A DNA stretch of 52,898 nt from Photobacterium aphoticum (GTDB lineage Bacteria > Pseudomonadota > Gammaproteobacteria > Enterobacterales > Vibrionaceae), in NCBI RefSeq assembly GCF_001029435.1, contig NZ_LDOV01000028.1, positions 1 to 52,898 on the forward strand, written 5' to 3'. Below the pieces are notes generated by a model. The model had not been told where the DNA came from. It did not search any database and was given only the letters and a program-made list of their open reading frames with translations. Of this stretch, positions 1 to 9,871 are shown one piece after another; the first letter of the stretch is position 1, and the number at the start of each line of letters is the position of its first letter. Position numbers and translations under genes: made by a program.

Positions 1-41
1 GGGTGCAAATTGAAGCTCTCATTGTGCTTAACAGTGAAAAT

Positions 42-117
42 GCGACACTAGCTCAGTTGGTAGAGCGCAACCTTGCCAAGGTTGAGGTCACGAGTTCGAA
101 CCTCGTGTGTCGCTCCA
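42..117 (+). tRNA. tRNA-Gly (anticodon GCC)
   Basis: A 76-base cloverleaf can be drawn by eye. The acceptor strands GCGACAC and GTGTCGC pair, followed by a T discriminator and an encoded CCA end at 115-117. The anticodon stem CAACC/GGTTG holds the loop TTGCCAA, giving anticodon GCC for glycine codons GGC and GGT. The T arm contains GTTCGAA. The 41 bases before it look like a spacer and show no second tRNA. In Vibrionaceae tRNA-Gly genes often lie in tandem near queG, so more copies may lie upstream of the window. Confidence 0.97.
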
Positions 118-959
118 AATTTTAAAGTAATGAGACCTAAACCGGTCACGTCACTTCAACCCTGCTACCCCTGCAGACAGCAGACGGTCGGCAAAGCTAC
201 TACTGTGAAGTATTAGTTCAAATGCAGTATTCCTCGGTTATTCGATTAACGGTAACTGTGTGTATTGCCCCGATATTCCATAATGGACGATTATTGGAAT
301 CTTAGAGGCCTCAGCGCTTCAATGACATCATCTACGATTTACCCTAACGGCCTTTATTGGCTGTTTGTTGTTACCGCTGTAAATCACGATGCTCTGTAAT
401 CCACTTTCATCAGTGGGTGTCTTTATGACGACATATGCTCTTTTGTTTTGTTGATACGGGTAGTGAACGCATTACCAACAGGGAGCTGTGAATCGTATCT
501 GCGTAAGTTATTCCTATCTCTCTGAGTGCAAAGCCCTTATTCTGCTTGGCTTGGCACCGCTTTGGGCTAAAAAACAACAAGATCGTGCACAGAGTTATCC
601 ACAAAATTAAACTGTGGGTAAGTCCGTTAATTACGTGTGCCGAGACCGTGTGAACAAGTCTGTATTTATCTTTTTATCCTCATCAAAAATAAAAGCTGTT
701 GATATTTTATCCATAGCTTAAGTTGCTGTTTTATATTTGTTTATTATCTTTTATTAAAGAGATGTCTACAGCGCGATCCACATCCGTCGGGTTTGAATAA
801 CTTTTTTTCCCGAGAGGATTTTGACCTGTGTTTAATATTTTTATCTGCGTATAAAACGGCAAATGTGAAAATGTTTTCCACATTTGCGTCTAAGCCTGAT
901 TCAGCTCTCATTCTTCAACGATAACGTTACAACACAGTGGTCGGCATCTTTGTGCCGGT
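118..959. other. Long non-coding gap between tRNA-Gly and queG
   Basis: This 840-base stretch has no convincing gene; the longest open frame (410-604, minus) has no ribosome site or recognisable motif. The part from about 560 to 900 is AT-rich. It holds TTATCCACA at 595-603 and TTTTCCACA at 874-882, both fitting the DnaA-box consensus TTWTNCACA, plus near matches at 613-621 (reverse), 674-682 and 707-715. A strong inverted repeat spans 859-887. No clear terminator follows the tRNA. Confidence 0.6.
859..887. repeat. Strong inverted repeat containing a DnaA-box-like site
   Basis: On the minus strand, GCAAATGTG pairs with CACATTTGC over nine bases, then AAAA with TTTT after a one-base bulge, leaving a two-base loop. 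It lies about 70 bases downstream of the queG stop, but no U-rich tract follows directly, so it is a poor intrinsic terminator. The plus strand contains TTTTCCACA (874-882). It could be an mRNA-stabilising stem or a protein-binding palindrome. Confidence 0.6.
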
Positions 960-2093
960 TCAGGCGTCTCGTGGCAGCCCTTTTTCCACAATGCGAATGA
1001 GTCGCTGCGTGCGAGCGGGAAGAACGGTGATGGTATCAGCCTGGCGGCGGGCCGTTTGTTGCGCGAGTGCCCAATCAATGTGGATATCGAGCAAAGCATG
1101 CTCACCCAAACGCTGTGTCAGTGCCTCGACAATGGCCGCATCATACGGCGCATTACCCATAGCAATACTGAGATTGCGCAGCCATTGTACATGGCCGATA
1201 CGGCGAATGGCGGAGCCTTCCGTCGCTTTCAGAAACTGTGCTTCATCCCATTGAAACAGCGCAACCAGTGATTGCTGAGCAAGGCTGTCACGGCAGTGGT
1301 AGTCTGACTCTTGGGTGATCTCGGCATAGCGGTTGTAGGGGCAAACCAGCTGGCAATCATCACAACCATAAATACGGTTGCCGATGGGCTCGCGCAAGGC
1401 TTCCGGAATGACCCCATCAAACTCAATGGTGAGGTAGGAAATACAGCGCCGGGCATCAATGACCCCATCTTCGACAATCGCACCGGTTGGGCAGCTGGTC
1501 TTACAGGCCACACATTTACCGCATTGGTTTTCGATAGGCGTATCCACCGGCAACGGCAGATCAATCAGTAATTCCCCGAGGAAAAACCAAGAGCCGGCGT
1601 GCGGGTTGAGGATAAGCGAGTGCTTTCCGGTCCAGCCCAGGCCGGCTTTCTCTGCCAGAGGGCGTTCCAGGATCGGGGCGGAATCGACAAACGGGCGATA
1701 GCCAAACGGCCCGACTTCCTGTTCGATGCGCTGTCCAAGCCGTTTCAGGCGGTTGCGGATCAGTTTGTGGTAATCACGGCCCAGCGAGTAACGGCTGATA
1801 TAGGCGGTGTCTGGCTGGCTCAGGCTTTGGGCAAACCCCGCTTCCGGTGGCAGGTAGTCCATACGGACACTGATCACGCGGACGGTGCCTGGGTGTAATT
1901 CGGCCGGACGGGCACGCATCATGCCGTGGCGGGCCATCCAATCCATCTCTCCGTGGTAACCGGCATCTAACCAGCGCTGCAGTTGCGCTTCATGCTCATG
2001 AAGATCCACATCGCTGATCCCCACTTGCTGGAAACCCAGTTCGAGGCCCCATTGCTTGATTTTGTCGCGCAGCGCATGGTAGTCGATGGTCAT
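960..2093 (-). CDS. queG: Epoxyqueuosine reductase QueG
   Basis: The product, 377 residues, is the cobalamin- and iron-sulfur-dependent enzyme that reduces epoxyqueuosine to queuosine in tRNA, the last step of queuosine synthesis. Visible signatures are the active-site region FVDSAPILERPLAEKAG, a first cluster motif CGKCVACKTSCP and a second GCDDCQLVCP, followed by a helical HEAT-like C terminus. I chose the ATG at 2091-2093 because it gives the family start MTIDYHALRDKIKQWGLELG; an open frame continues 27 codons upstream but has no family similarity. It is divergent from nnr, with about 270 bases between. Confidence 0.95.
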   Translation of the reverse strand: MTIDYHALRDKIKQWGLELGFQQVGISDVDLHEHEAQLQRWLDAGYHGEMDWMARHGMMRARPAELHPGTVRVISVRMDYLPPEAGFAQSLSQPDTAYISRYSLGRDYHKLIRNRLKRLGQRIEQEVGPFGYRPFVDSAPILERPLAEKAGLGWTGKHSLILNPHAGSWFFLGELLIDLPLPVDTPIENQCGKCVACKTSCPTGAIVEDGVIDARRCISYLTIEFDGVIPEALREPIGNRIYGCDDCQLVCPYNRYAEITQESDYHCRDSLAQQSLVALFQWDEAQFLKATEGSAIRRIGHVQWLRNLSIAMGNAPYDAAIVEALTQRLGEHALLDIHIDWALAQQTARRQADTITVLPARTQRLIRIVEKGLPRDA

Positions 2094-2361
2094 ACGGAAA
2101 GTACCTGATGAATAACACCTAAAAACGAGGCCATTGCTTGCTCTGCCAGCAATGGGGGCGGAAGTGTACCACACTCAAATAGGATGTTGAGTGAGAATTA
2201 CACGGATCCGCACAAGAAGATCCGCTTGGGATCCGAAAGCCGATTGCCATGGCCTGCGCCCTTGGGCATGATGCATGCAAAGGCATGAATAAAACAGGGT
2301 TCGCTTGGCTGTCGTGACTTAAGTTGCGGTGGTTGAGATCCTGAGGGCAAAGGAGCACACA

Positions 2362-4047
2362 ATGGGGCAGAATACCGAGCAGAGCGCCGAGCAAGCACAC
2401 CATAAAACGGTCGATAACATAAACACGTCCGTGGACACATTCGTGCACACATTCGTGAACACATCCGTGGACACAATACACGATGTGTTCTCGGCCGCTC
2501 AGGTGCGAGAAGGAGAGCGAGCCGTCGCCAAGTTGCTGAATATTGAGATGTATGCCCTGATGGAGCGGGCTGGCGCGGCCGTTTTTGACTGCTTACAGCA
2601 GGTTTGCCCTCTTGCGTCTCCTTCTTCTTCGCCCCTGTCTTCTTTGCCACAGGCTTCTTCGATTCACACCTCAACCAATCCGTCATCCTTACCCTGCGTT
2701 TCTTCAGCGCAGCCGCCGTCACTGCTGGTGTGCTGTGGCGGCGGGAACAATGGCGGTGATGGTTATGTCGTGGCGCGCTTGGCACAACAAGCGGGTTATC
2801 AGGTGACAGTCTGGCAGGGGAGTGATCCTGCTCGTTTGCAGGGCGATGCCGCGCGCGCGTATCATGCCTGGTGTGCGATAGGCGGTGAAACCTGTCTCCC
2901 TGAAAAGGCGGTGCCGGATGGGGTGGGTGTGATTGTGGATGCCCTGCTCGGGACGGGGTTGTCCGGTACAGTACGTGAAACGATGGCAGCCATGATTGCT
3001 GCGATAAACTGCGCTTCCGTGCCGATCATTGCGGTCGATCTTCCCTCCGGACTATGTGCCGATACTGGCCGCGTGTGGGGAACAGCGGTACAGGCCACGC
3101 ACACGGTGACCTTTATTGGCGTCAAACGCGGGTTAGTCACCGGCCGCGCAGCCCGTCATGTCGGGGCGCTGCACTTTGCCGGACTGGGCGTTGAAAAGGC
3201 GTTTGCGCAGCACTGTCTGAGTACGGAACACCTGATCACAACCTCGCGCATGGATCGCCTGTTGCCTGCGCGGGATCGCTGTGCCCACAAAGGGGATCAC
3301 GGCAGGATCCTTTTGGTCGGCGGGGATCGTGGTTTTGGCGGAGCGATCCGCTTAGCCGCTGAGGCAGCCGCACGCAGTGGTGCCGGTTTGACGGCGGCCT
3401 TAACACAATCTGACAATGCACTGGCAATGCTGGTCGCGATCCCTGAAATAATGGCGCAAGGCTGGCAGCAGGACGGCGCAGAGGCAGCGCGGCAACGCCT
3501 CGATTGGGCGGATGTGCTGGTGTTAGGGCCGGGCTTGGGCCAGTCAGGCTGGAGTCAGGCGCTGTATCAGACGCTATCGCATACCGATAAACCTTTGGTG
3601 CTGGATGCGGATGGATTGAACTTATTGGCCCGCGCGCCAGACTATAAGAATAATCGTATAATTACCCCTCATCCCGGTGAAGCGGCACGATTACTGCAGT
3701 GTAGCGTGGCAGAGGTGGAAAATGATCGCTTTTCGGCCGCTCGGGCGCTGCAACATCGCTATGGCGGTGTGGTGGTACTGAAAGGGGCTGGCACGCTGGT
3801 CGATGACGGCCACCATTGCTGGGTGTGTACCGCCGGTAACCCCGGCATGGCAACGGGCGGGATGGGCGATGTGCTCTCTGGTATCATAGGGGCATTGCTG
3901 GGGCAGGGGCTGGGATTATCCGATGCTGCCCAATGCGGGGTGTGGATCCACAGTACAGCGGCAGACCACTGCGCCCAAGACGGCGAGCGTGGTATGCTAG
4001 CCAGTGATTTATTCCCTTATATTCGACAACGAGTCAATCGAAGATAA
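2362..4047 (+). CDS. nnr: Bifunctional NAD(P)HX epimerase/dehydratase Nnr
   Basis: The product, 561 residues, repairs hydrated NADH and NADPH. The N-terminal YjeF_N epimerase half carries [16 protein letters not shown], and the C-terminal ADP-dependent dehydratase half carries [15 protein letters not shown]. The ATG at 2362 has AAGGAG seven bases upstream; an earlier in-frame ATG at 2329 has no ribosome site. Two oddities stand out. The N terminus begins with about 45 extra residues that include a four-copy repeat of the type T-[SF]-V-[DNH], and a Ser/Pro-rich insert of about 40 residues lies just before GGGNNGGDG. It is the first gene of a tight run with tsaE, amiB, mutL and miaA. Confidence 0.95.
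   Translation: MGQNTEQSAEQAHHKTVDNINTSVDTFVHTFVNTSVDTIHDVFSAAQVREGERAVAKLLNIEMYALMERAGAAVFDCLQQVCPLASPSSSPLSSLPQASSIHTSTNPSSLPCVSSAQPPSLLVCCGGGNNGGDGYVVARLAQQAGYQVTVWQGSDPARLQGDAARAYHAWCAIGGETCLPEKAVPDGVGVIVDALLGTGLSGTVRETMAAMIAAINCASVPIIAVDLPSGLCADTGRVWGTAVQATHTVTFIGVKRGLVTGRAARHVGALHFAGLGVEKAFAQHCLSTEHLITTSRMDRLLPARDRCAHKGDHGRILLVGGDRGFGGAIRLAAEAAARSGAGLTAALTQSDNALAMLVAIPEIMAQGWQQDGAEAARQRLDWADVLVLGPGLGQSGWSQALYQTLSHTDKPLVLDADGLNLLARAPDYKNNRIITPHPGEAARLLQCSVAEVENDRFSAARALQHRYGGVVVLKGAGTLVDDGHHCWVCTAGNPGMATGGMGDVLSGIIGALLGQGLGLSDAAQCGVWIHSTAADHCAQDGERGMLASDLFPYIRQRVNRR
2423..2475 (+). repeat. 12-bp tandem repeat inside the start of nnr
   Basis: Four consecutive 12-base units read ACACGTCCGTGG, ACACATTCGTGC, ACACATTCGTGA and ACACATCCGTGG, followed by a partial ACACA. 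The unit length keeps the reading frame and encodes the repeated peptide T-[SF]-V-[DNH] in the non-conserved N-terminal extension of Nnr. Such a repeat could vary in copy number by slippage without frameshift. Confidence 0.9.
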
Positions 4048-4055
4048 TAACGAGA

Positions 4056-4520
4056 ATGCAGACATTTGAAACACAGCTTGCCGATGAGCAGGCAACGGTC
4101 GCGCTGGGCGATAAACTGGCCCATGCGTGTACGCAGCAAACCACCATTTACCTGCACGGTGATTTAGGCGCGGGTAAAACCACCTTCAGCCGTGGTTTCA
4201 TTCGTTCACTTGGCCATACCGGTAACGTAAAAAGTCCGACGTATACCCTGGTAGAGCCGTATGCACTGGCGCCTTGGCAGGTGTATCACTTTGACTTGTA
4301 CCGTCTTGCTGATCCGGAAGAGCTGGAATTCATGGGGATCCGTGATTACTTCTCTGACGACGCAATCTGTCTGGTGGAGTGGCCGGAAAAAGGGGCAGGC
4401 CTGTTGCCTGAGCCGGATCTGGAACTGGACATGCGTTATGACGGTGAGCAGCGCAAAGTGACGATCACAGCAAACAATGAGTATGGCTGTGAATTGATTA
4501 AACGTTTGGAGTTGTGTTGA
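4056..4520 (+). CDS. tsaE: tRNA threonylcarbamoyladenosine biosynthesis ATPase TsaE
   Basis: The product, 154 residues, is the small P-loop ATPase that works with TsaB and TsaD to make t6A37 in ANN-decoding tRNAs. The Walker A motif GDLGAGKTT lies near residue 35, followed by [10 protein letters not shown] and the conserved HFDLYRL and EWPEK segments. Length matches the family. It starts eight bases after nnr and ends four bases before amiB, so the three are very probably co-transcribed. Confidence 0.96.
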   Translation: MQTFETQLADEQATVALGDKLAHACTQQTTIYLHGDLGAGKTTFSRGFIRSLGHTGNVKSPTYTLVEPYALAPWQVYHFDLYRLADPEELEFMGIRDYFSDDAICLVEWPEKGAGLLPEPDLELDMRYDGEQRKVTITANNEYGCELIKRLELC

Positions 4521-4524
4521 TAGG

Positions 4525-6252
4525 ATGTCTTTACGGACTTTTTTTCATGCAGTGATCATTAGCGCGGGGGTCTTTAGTTCGCTGGCCATGGCCAATGAAC
4601 TGCGAGGGATCCGAGCGTGGCCAGCGCCGGATGAAACCCGTGTGGTGCTCGATATGCAAGAGAAGGCGGAGTACAGCTATTTTACGCTGACCAAGCCTGA
4701 TCGGCTGGTCCTTGATTTGAAAGATACCACGCTGAAAACCAAACTGCCGATGGCGGTGAAGGACAGCGCGGTATTGAAGACAATCCGCAGCAGTGGGGCG
4801 CCGGAAAAAGGCACCTACCGTTTGGTATTTGAAATTAAGACCGGTACGACACCCAAACTCTTCACGTTATCGCCGACCCCGGATGGCCATTACAGCCACC
4901 GTCTGGTGTTGGACCTGCCCCACAAAACCGCGCCGGTGAAACAAGCCAGTAAACCGGTGAGCAGTAAACCGGTCGCGAACGATAAAGCTATTTTACCGTA
5001 CGGCAATGATGACATTATTGTGGCCATTGACCCGGGCCATGGCGGGGAAGACCCGGGCTCTATTGGTCCGAGCCGCAAGTACGAGAAAAACGTGACCCTG
5101 ACCATCGCTAAAAAAGTGATGGCGCGTATTAATGCGACCCCGGGGATGAAGGCGGTACTGACGCGCCAAGGGGATTACTTTGTGAATCTCAATAAGCGTT
5201 CGGAAATTGCCCGCAAGAACAAAGCGCATTTGCTGGTCTCTATCCATGCTGATGGTTTCACCTCGCCGAAACCGCGTGGGGCATCGGTCTGGGTATTGAA
5301 TACCCGTCGTGCCAATACCGAGATCGGTCGTTGGCTGGAGCAACACGAGAAGCAGTCGGAATTGTTAGGCGGTGGCGATGTGCTGTCCGGTGACAATGAA
5401 GATCAGTATCTGAGCATGGCCGTGCTGGATCTGCAGTTCAGTCACTCGCAAAAGGAAGGCTATGACGTCGCGTCTCGCGTACTGAAAGAGCTCAAAGGGG
5501 TGACGACGCTGCATAAGAGCAAACCGGCACATGCGAGTCTGGCGGTGTTGAAATCGCCGGATATTCCGTCGTTATTGGTGGAAACCGGCTTTATCACTAA
5601 CCCGACCGAAGAGCGCTTGTTGAATGCAACCAGCCATCAGAACAAGCTGGCCGATGCGGTTTACCGTGGCATTCTGTCATACTTCAATGAGAAACCGCCG
5701 GAAGGGACCTTGTTTGCGTCGCGTCAGCATGGCATCAAGCACAAAGTCGCCAGTGGTCAGTCGTTGAGTGTGATTGCCAATAAATACGGCACGTCAGTCT
5801 CGGCGCTCAAGCAGGCGAATAACCTGAAATCCAATACCGTGCGTATCGGTCAGGTGCTGATGATCCCGGGCAAAACGCCGGCGGTCAGCCATACTTCCAG
5901 CACAGCGCAGAAGAGCAGCAGTACGCCATCACGGACAGTCGTGGTGAAAAAGACGGTGACCCATACGGTGAAGCGCGGTGAATTCTTAGGAAAGATCGCT
6001 AACCAGTACGGCGTGTCGGTATCGAGTATTCGCTCGGCCAACCGTCTGCGTTCTGATGAACTGGCAGTCGGCCAAAAGCTGAAGATTGATGTCAGCCAGC
6101 GTCGTGCGGTGCAACATACGGTGAAACGCGGTGAGTTCCTGGGCAAAATTGCGGCCCACTATGGCGTGAGCATTGATAGCCTGCGCCGTGCCAATAAGCT
6201 GCGTTCTGATCAATTGGCCGTGGGCCAGAAACTGACCATACCAAGTAGTTAA
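4525..6252 (+). CDS. amiB: N-acetylmuramoyl-L-alanine amidase AmiB with three LysM repeats
   Basis: The product, 575 residues, is a periplasmic zinc amidase that splits septal peptidoglycan during cell separation. A signal peptide ends near LAMA at residue 23. An AMIN domain (about 25-125) is followed by an Amidase_3 domain with zinc and catalytic residues in IDPGHGGEDPGSIG, VSIHADGF and LLVETGFITN. The C terminus has three LysM repeats; the second and third are near copies, both beginning HTVKRGEFLGKIA, pointing to a recent internal duplication. E. coli AmiB lacks such a LysM tail, which is common in vibrios. It ends three bases before mutL. Confidence 0.95.
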   Translation: MSLRTFFHAVIISAGVFSSLAMANELRGIRAWPAPDETRVVLDMQEKAEYSYFTLTKPDRLVLDLKDTTLKTKLPMAVKDSAVLKTIRSSGAPEKGTYRLVFEIKTGTTPKLFTLSPTPDGHYSHRLVLDLPHKTAPVKQASKPVSSKPVANDKAILPYGNDDIIVAIDPGHGGEDPGSIGPSRKYEKNVTLTIAKKVMARINATPGMKAVLTRQGDYFVNLNKRSEIARKNKAHLLVSIHADGFTSPKPRGASVWVLNTRRANTEIGRWLEQHEKQSELLGGGDVLSGDNEDQYLSMAVLDLQFSHSQKEGYDVASRVLKELKGVTTLHKSKPAHASLAVLKSPDIPSLLVETGFITNPTEERLLNATSHQNKLADAVYRGILSYFNEKPPEGTLFASRQHGIKHKVASGQSLSVIANKYGTSVSALKQANNLKSNTVRIGQVLMIPGKTPAVSHTSSTAQKSSSTPSRTVVVKKTVTHTVKRGEFLGKIANQYGVSVSSIRSANRLRSDELAVGQKLKIDVSQRRAVQHTVKRGEFLGKIAAHYGVSIDSLRRANKLRSDQLAVGQKLTIPSS

Positions 6253-6255
6253 TAT

Positions 6256-8562
6256 ATGCCTATTCAGATCTTACCGGCTCGGCTGGCTAACCAAATTGCG
6301 GCGGGTGAAGTGGTGGAACGTCCCGCTTCGGTGGTGAAAGAGCTGGTCGAAAACAGTTTGGATGCCGGTGCCACCCGGATCGATATTGATATCGATAAAG
6401 GCGGTAGCCGCACCATCCGTATTCGGGATAACGGTAAAGGGATCCCGAAAGACGAGCTCGGCCTGGCGCTGAGTCGCCATGCCACCTCGAAGATCGCCAC
6501 GCTGGATGATCTGGAGGCGATCATGAGCCTGGGTTTCCGAGGGGAAGCCCTGGCCAGTATTAGCTCCGTCTCACGCCTGACCCTGACCTCGCGCCCAGCG
6601 GATCAGGAACAGGCGTGGGCCGCGTATGCCGAAGGGCGCGATATGGAGGTGCAGCTCAAGCCTGCCGCCCATCCCGTCGGCAGTACCCTCGAAGTGTTGG
6701 ATTTGTTCTTCAACACGCCCGCCCGCCGCAAATTCCTGCGGACGGAAAAAACCGAATTTGCCCATATTGATGAGCTGCTCAAGCGCATTGCATTAAGCCG
6801 GATGGATGTGACCATCAATTTGCGTCATAACGGCAAAATGGTGCGTCAGTACCGGTCAGCCAGCACCCAAATTCAAAAAGAACGCCGTTTAGCCGCCGTG
6901 TGCGGCAGTGCGTTTTTAGATCACGCCTTGGCAGTGGAGCTCAGTCACGGGGATTTAACCCTGACCGGCTGGATCTGTACCCCGCAGGGCGCGCGTGCCC
7001 AAAACGACATTCAGTATTGTTATGTGAACGGCCGCATGATGAAGGACAAGCTGATCAACCATGCGATCCGACAGGCGTATGAGAGCAGTTTGGCCCCTGA
7101 GCAGTACGCCGCTTATGTATTGTTTATCGATGTGGATCCGCATCAGGTCGATGTGAATGTGCATCCGGCCAAGCACGAAGTGCGTTTCCATCAGGCGCGT
7201 TTGGTGCACGACTTTATTTGCCAAGGGCTGCAAAGCGCCCTGATCCAAGGCTCGCACGATGAACTGGCGCCGCATATTCCTGCGCCACGAGCCAGTGCCC
7301 ATGCGCAAACGGCGTCGACACCGGCATCACCCATCGCATCTTATGCGCAGGGCGCGACACCCGCACAAACGGTCGAAGAGCCCAATGCGGCGTTGATGGC
7401 TATTGCCCGTACGCCGGCATACCCGAATCAAGCGCCAAGCCAGGCGTGGTTGGGGGCAGCCTCGGCCCATATGACGGATGCGACGAATGCGGCGCAGAAT
7501 ACGGTACAGACACGTACTGCCGATGAGGCTTCATCGCGTGATGAGGCTGACGCAGCGGGACGTGACATAGCCGCGTCTGATCACCGTGACCAAGTGGTTC
7601 AGGAGCATACCGCTCGTGATCATGCTACCCGCGAGCATAGTCCCCGTTCGCCTTCAACGGGCGAGTACGGGTCACGCAGCCGCGCGGCAGATGACGGCTA
7701 TGCTGGTGCGACCGGGTATACGTCGCGCAGCGCATTAGACACCACACCGCCATCTTCATTTTCCTCATCGCCGGCCGCTCGCGGCAGTGTTGCCTCTTCG
7801 GGGGGCGCGCGCTCAGAGGGCGGCGCAGCACGTCGTACAGACGACGGGCCGACACCGGAAGAAATCGACGCCTATCAGCGTTTGTTGCAAACCGTACCGC
7901 CGACTCAGCCTGAGCGTTCGGTCTCCGCTTCCGCTTCTTCGCCAGTTTCTGTGGTCTCCAGCCGCCAAGATGCGGTGGGCGGCAGTAACGGGATTGGTCT
8001 GGGTAAAGCCTTGTGTCTGGTCGAGCAGCAGTATCTGTTGCTCAGTCGTGATGAAGGCATCGCTCTGTTGTCACTGCCGGTGGCGCAGCGTCTGGCGGTG
8101 AAAGCCCAGTTGCGTCATGCCCAATATGAGGGATTAAAGCCCCAGCCCTTGTTGATCCCACATGCCGTGCCTGTTGAGCCGAGTATGATAGACTGTGCGG
8201 AACAGCATGCATTATTGCTCAAACAGTTGGGCATCCAGCTGAAGGCTAAAAACAAACACAGTTTGGTGATCCTCTCGGTCAGCCAGCCGCTGCGCCAGCA
8301 GAACCTGCAAAAGCTGATCCCGGCCTTGCTGGATTACTTGGCCTCCGTCGCGGAAGACGAAGCGGCCCAAGGCTGGGACAAATTGCTCGACTGGCTGGTG
8401 GAGCAGCTCATGATAGCGACCGCCGCTTTTACCCTGTCGCAGGCGATTCAACTGGTGACAGAGCTCGAGCAGCGTTGGGGCACCGAACTTGAACTTTATT
8501 ATCCACATTTGCTGCGCCCGGTTGATCTGCGCGCCGCGATAGAAGCGTTTAACTATGACTAA
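6256..8562 (+). CDS. mutL: DNA mismatch repair protein MutL
   Basis: The product, 768 residues, is the mismatch-repair ATPase linking MutS to downstream enzymes. The N-terminal GHKL ATPase shows [20 protein letters not shown] and GFRGEAL, and a MutL C-terminal dimerisation domain spans roughly the last 190 residues. No QxxDHxAxxExxxxE-type endonuclease motif is apparent, as in MutH-using bacteria. The linker (about residues 335-570) is long and very rich in Ala, Ser, Asp and Arg, making the protein over 100 residues longer than E. coli MutL (615). The stop region overlaps miaA by eight bases. Confidence 0.96.
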   Translation: MPIQILPARLANQIAAGEVVERPASVVKELVENSLDAGATRIDIDIDKGGSRTIRIRDNGKGIPKDELGLALSRHATSKIATLDDLEAIMSLGFRGEALASISSVSRLTLTSRPADQEQAWAAYAEGRDMEVQLKPAAHPVGSTLEVLDLFFNTPARRKFLRTEKTEFAHIDELLKRIALSRMDVTINLRHNGKMVRQYRSASTQIQKERRLAAVCGSAFLDHALAVELSHGDLTLTGWICTPQGARAQNDIQYCYVNGRMMKDKLINHAIRQAYESSLAPEQYAAYVLFIDVDPHQVDVNVHPAKHEVRFHQARLVHDFICQGLQSALIQGSHDELAPHIPAPRASAHAQTASTPASPIASYAQGATPAQTVEEPNAALMAIARTPAYPNQAPSQAWLGAASAHMTDATNAAQNTVQTRTADEASSRDEADAAGRDIAASDHRDQVVQEHTARDHATREHSPRSPSTGEYGSRSRAADDGYAGATGYTSRSALDTTPPSSFSSSPAARGSVASSGGARSEGGAARRTDDGPTPEEIDAYQRLLQTVPPTQPERSVSASASSPVSVVSSRQDAVGGSNGIGLGKALCLVEQQYLLLSRDEGIALLSLPVAQRLAVKAQLRHAQYEGLKPQPLLIPHAVPVEPSMIDCAEQHALLLKQLGIQLKAKNKHSLVILSVSQPLRQQNLQKLIPALLDYLASVAEDEAAQGWDKLLDWLVEQLMIATAAFTLSQAIQLVTELEQRWGTELELYYPHLLRPVDLRAAIEAFNYD

Positions 8563-9490
8563 GTCACTACCGCCGGCCATTTTTTTGATGGGGCCGACCG
8601 CATCGGGCAAAACGGATCTTGCCATTCGTTTACGCCAGCAACTGCCAGTAGAGTTGATAAGTGTCGACTCCGCCCTTATCTATAAGGATATGGACATTGG
8701 TACGGCCAAGCCGGATGCTCGTGAGTTGTCACTTGCACCCCATCGCTTGATCGATATTCGTGATCCAGCGCAAAGTTATTCAGCTGCGGACTTTCGTGCT
8801 GATGCACTGAAAGAAATGGCTGATATAGTGGCAGCAGGGCGTATTCCTTTATTGGTTGGTGGTACTATGTTGTACTACAAAGCCTTATTGGAAGGTTTGT
8901 CACCGTTGCCCGCCGCCGATCCGGCGATCCGTGCTCAGATTGAGCAAGAAGCGGCAGAGAAGGGTTGGTTGGCAATGCATGAAGAGCTGGTCAGGATTGA
9001 TCCGGTTGCCGGAGCAAGAATCCACCCGAATGACCCTCAGCGATTATCACGTGCATTGGAAGTTTTTCGCATTTCGGGTAACACTTTAACTGAACTGACG
9101 AAAACCCAAGGTGATGCCTTGCCTTACAAGGTTCACCAATTTGCAATAGCACCCAAGGATAGGGTTGTACTGCATCAGCGGATCGAGCAACGTTTTGAAA
9201 AAATGATCGAAGCAGGTTTTGAACAGGAAGTTCGTGCTTTGTATGACCGTGGTGATCTTCACCCCGATCTGCCTTCGATACGTTGTGTTGGTTATCGCCA
9301 GATGTGGGAGTATTTGGACGGGGCGTGTTCATTGGACGACGCGGTATTCCGTGGTGTCTGTGCCACCCGTCAATTGGCGAAGCGTCAAATCACCTGGCTG
9401 AGAAGTTGGAAGGATCTGACGTGGTTAGATAGCAGTGATGGGGAGCAGGCGTTACAAACCGTCATCGACGCTGTGCGATGCGATCTGTAA
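8555..9490 (+). CDS. miaA: tRNA dimethylallyltransferase MiaA
   Basis: The product, 311 residues, adds a dimethylallyl group to N6 of A37 in UNN-decoding tRNAs. The P loop [11 protein letters not shown] begins near residue 13 and the DSxxxY-type motif [17 protein letters not shown] follows. Length fits the family. The ATG lies within the last codons of mutL, so translation is coupled. It precedes hfq, the usual order in gammaproteobacteria. Confidence 0.96.
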   Translation: MTKSLPPAIFLMGPTASGKTDLAIRLRQQLPVELISVDSALIYKDMDIGTAKPDARELSLAPHRLIDIRDPAQSYSAADFRADALKEMADIVAAGRIPLLVGGTMLYYKALLEGLSPLPAADPAIRAQIEQEAAEKGWLAMHEELVRIDPVAGARIHPNDPQRLSRALEVFRISGNTLTELTKTQGDALPYKVHQFAIAPKDRVVLHQRIEQRFEKMIEAGFEQEVRALYDRGDLHPDLPSIRCVGYRQMWEYLDGACSLDDAVFRGVCATRQLAKRQITWLRSWKDLTWLDSSDGEQALQTVIDAVRCDL

Positions 9491-9563
9491 TCGTGTGTAT
9501 ACTCACTACTGTTTTGCATATTTTTAATGTTGTTCGTTGCTAACTACAACTACAAACAAATAA

Positions 9564-9845
<282 letters not shown>

Positions 9846-9871
9846 TAATTCTTCGTTAAGGAGTTGATTGC

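Noticed and set aside
410..604. 64-codon minus-strand open frame in the tRNA-queG gap
   Set aside because: No ribosome site, no motif, and it overlaps the DnaA-box-like region.
2198..2785. 195-codon open frame on the minus strand opposite nnr
   Set aside because: It is basic and low in complexity, mirrors the Ser/Pro-rich insert of nnr, and has no ribosome site or recognisable domain.
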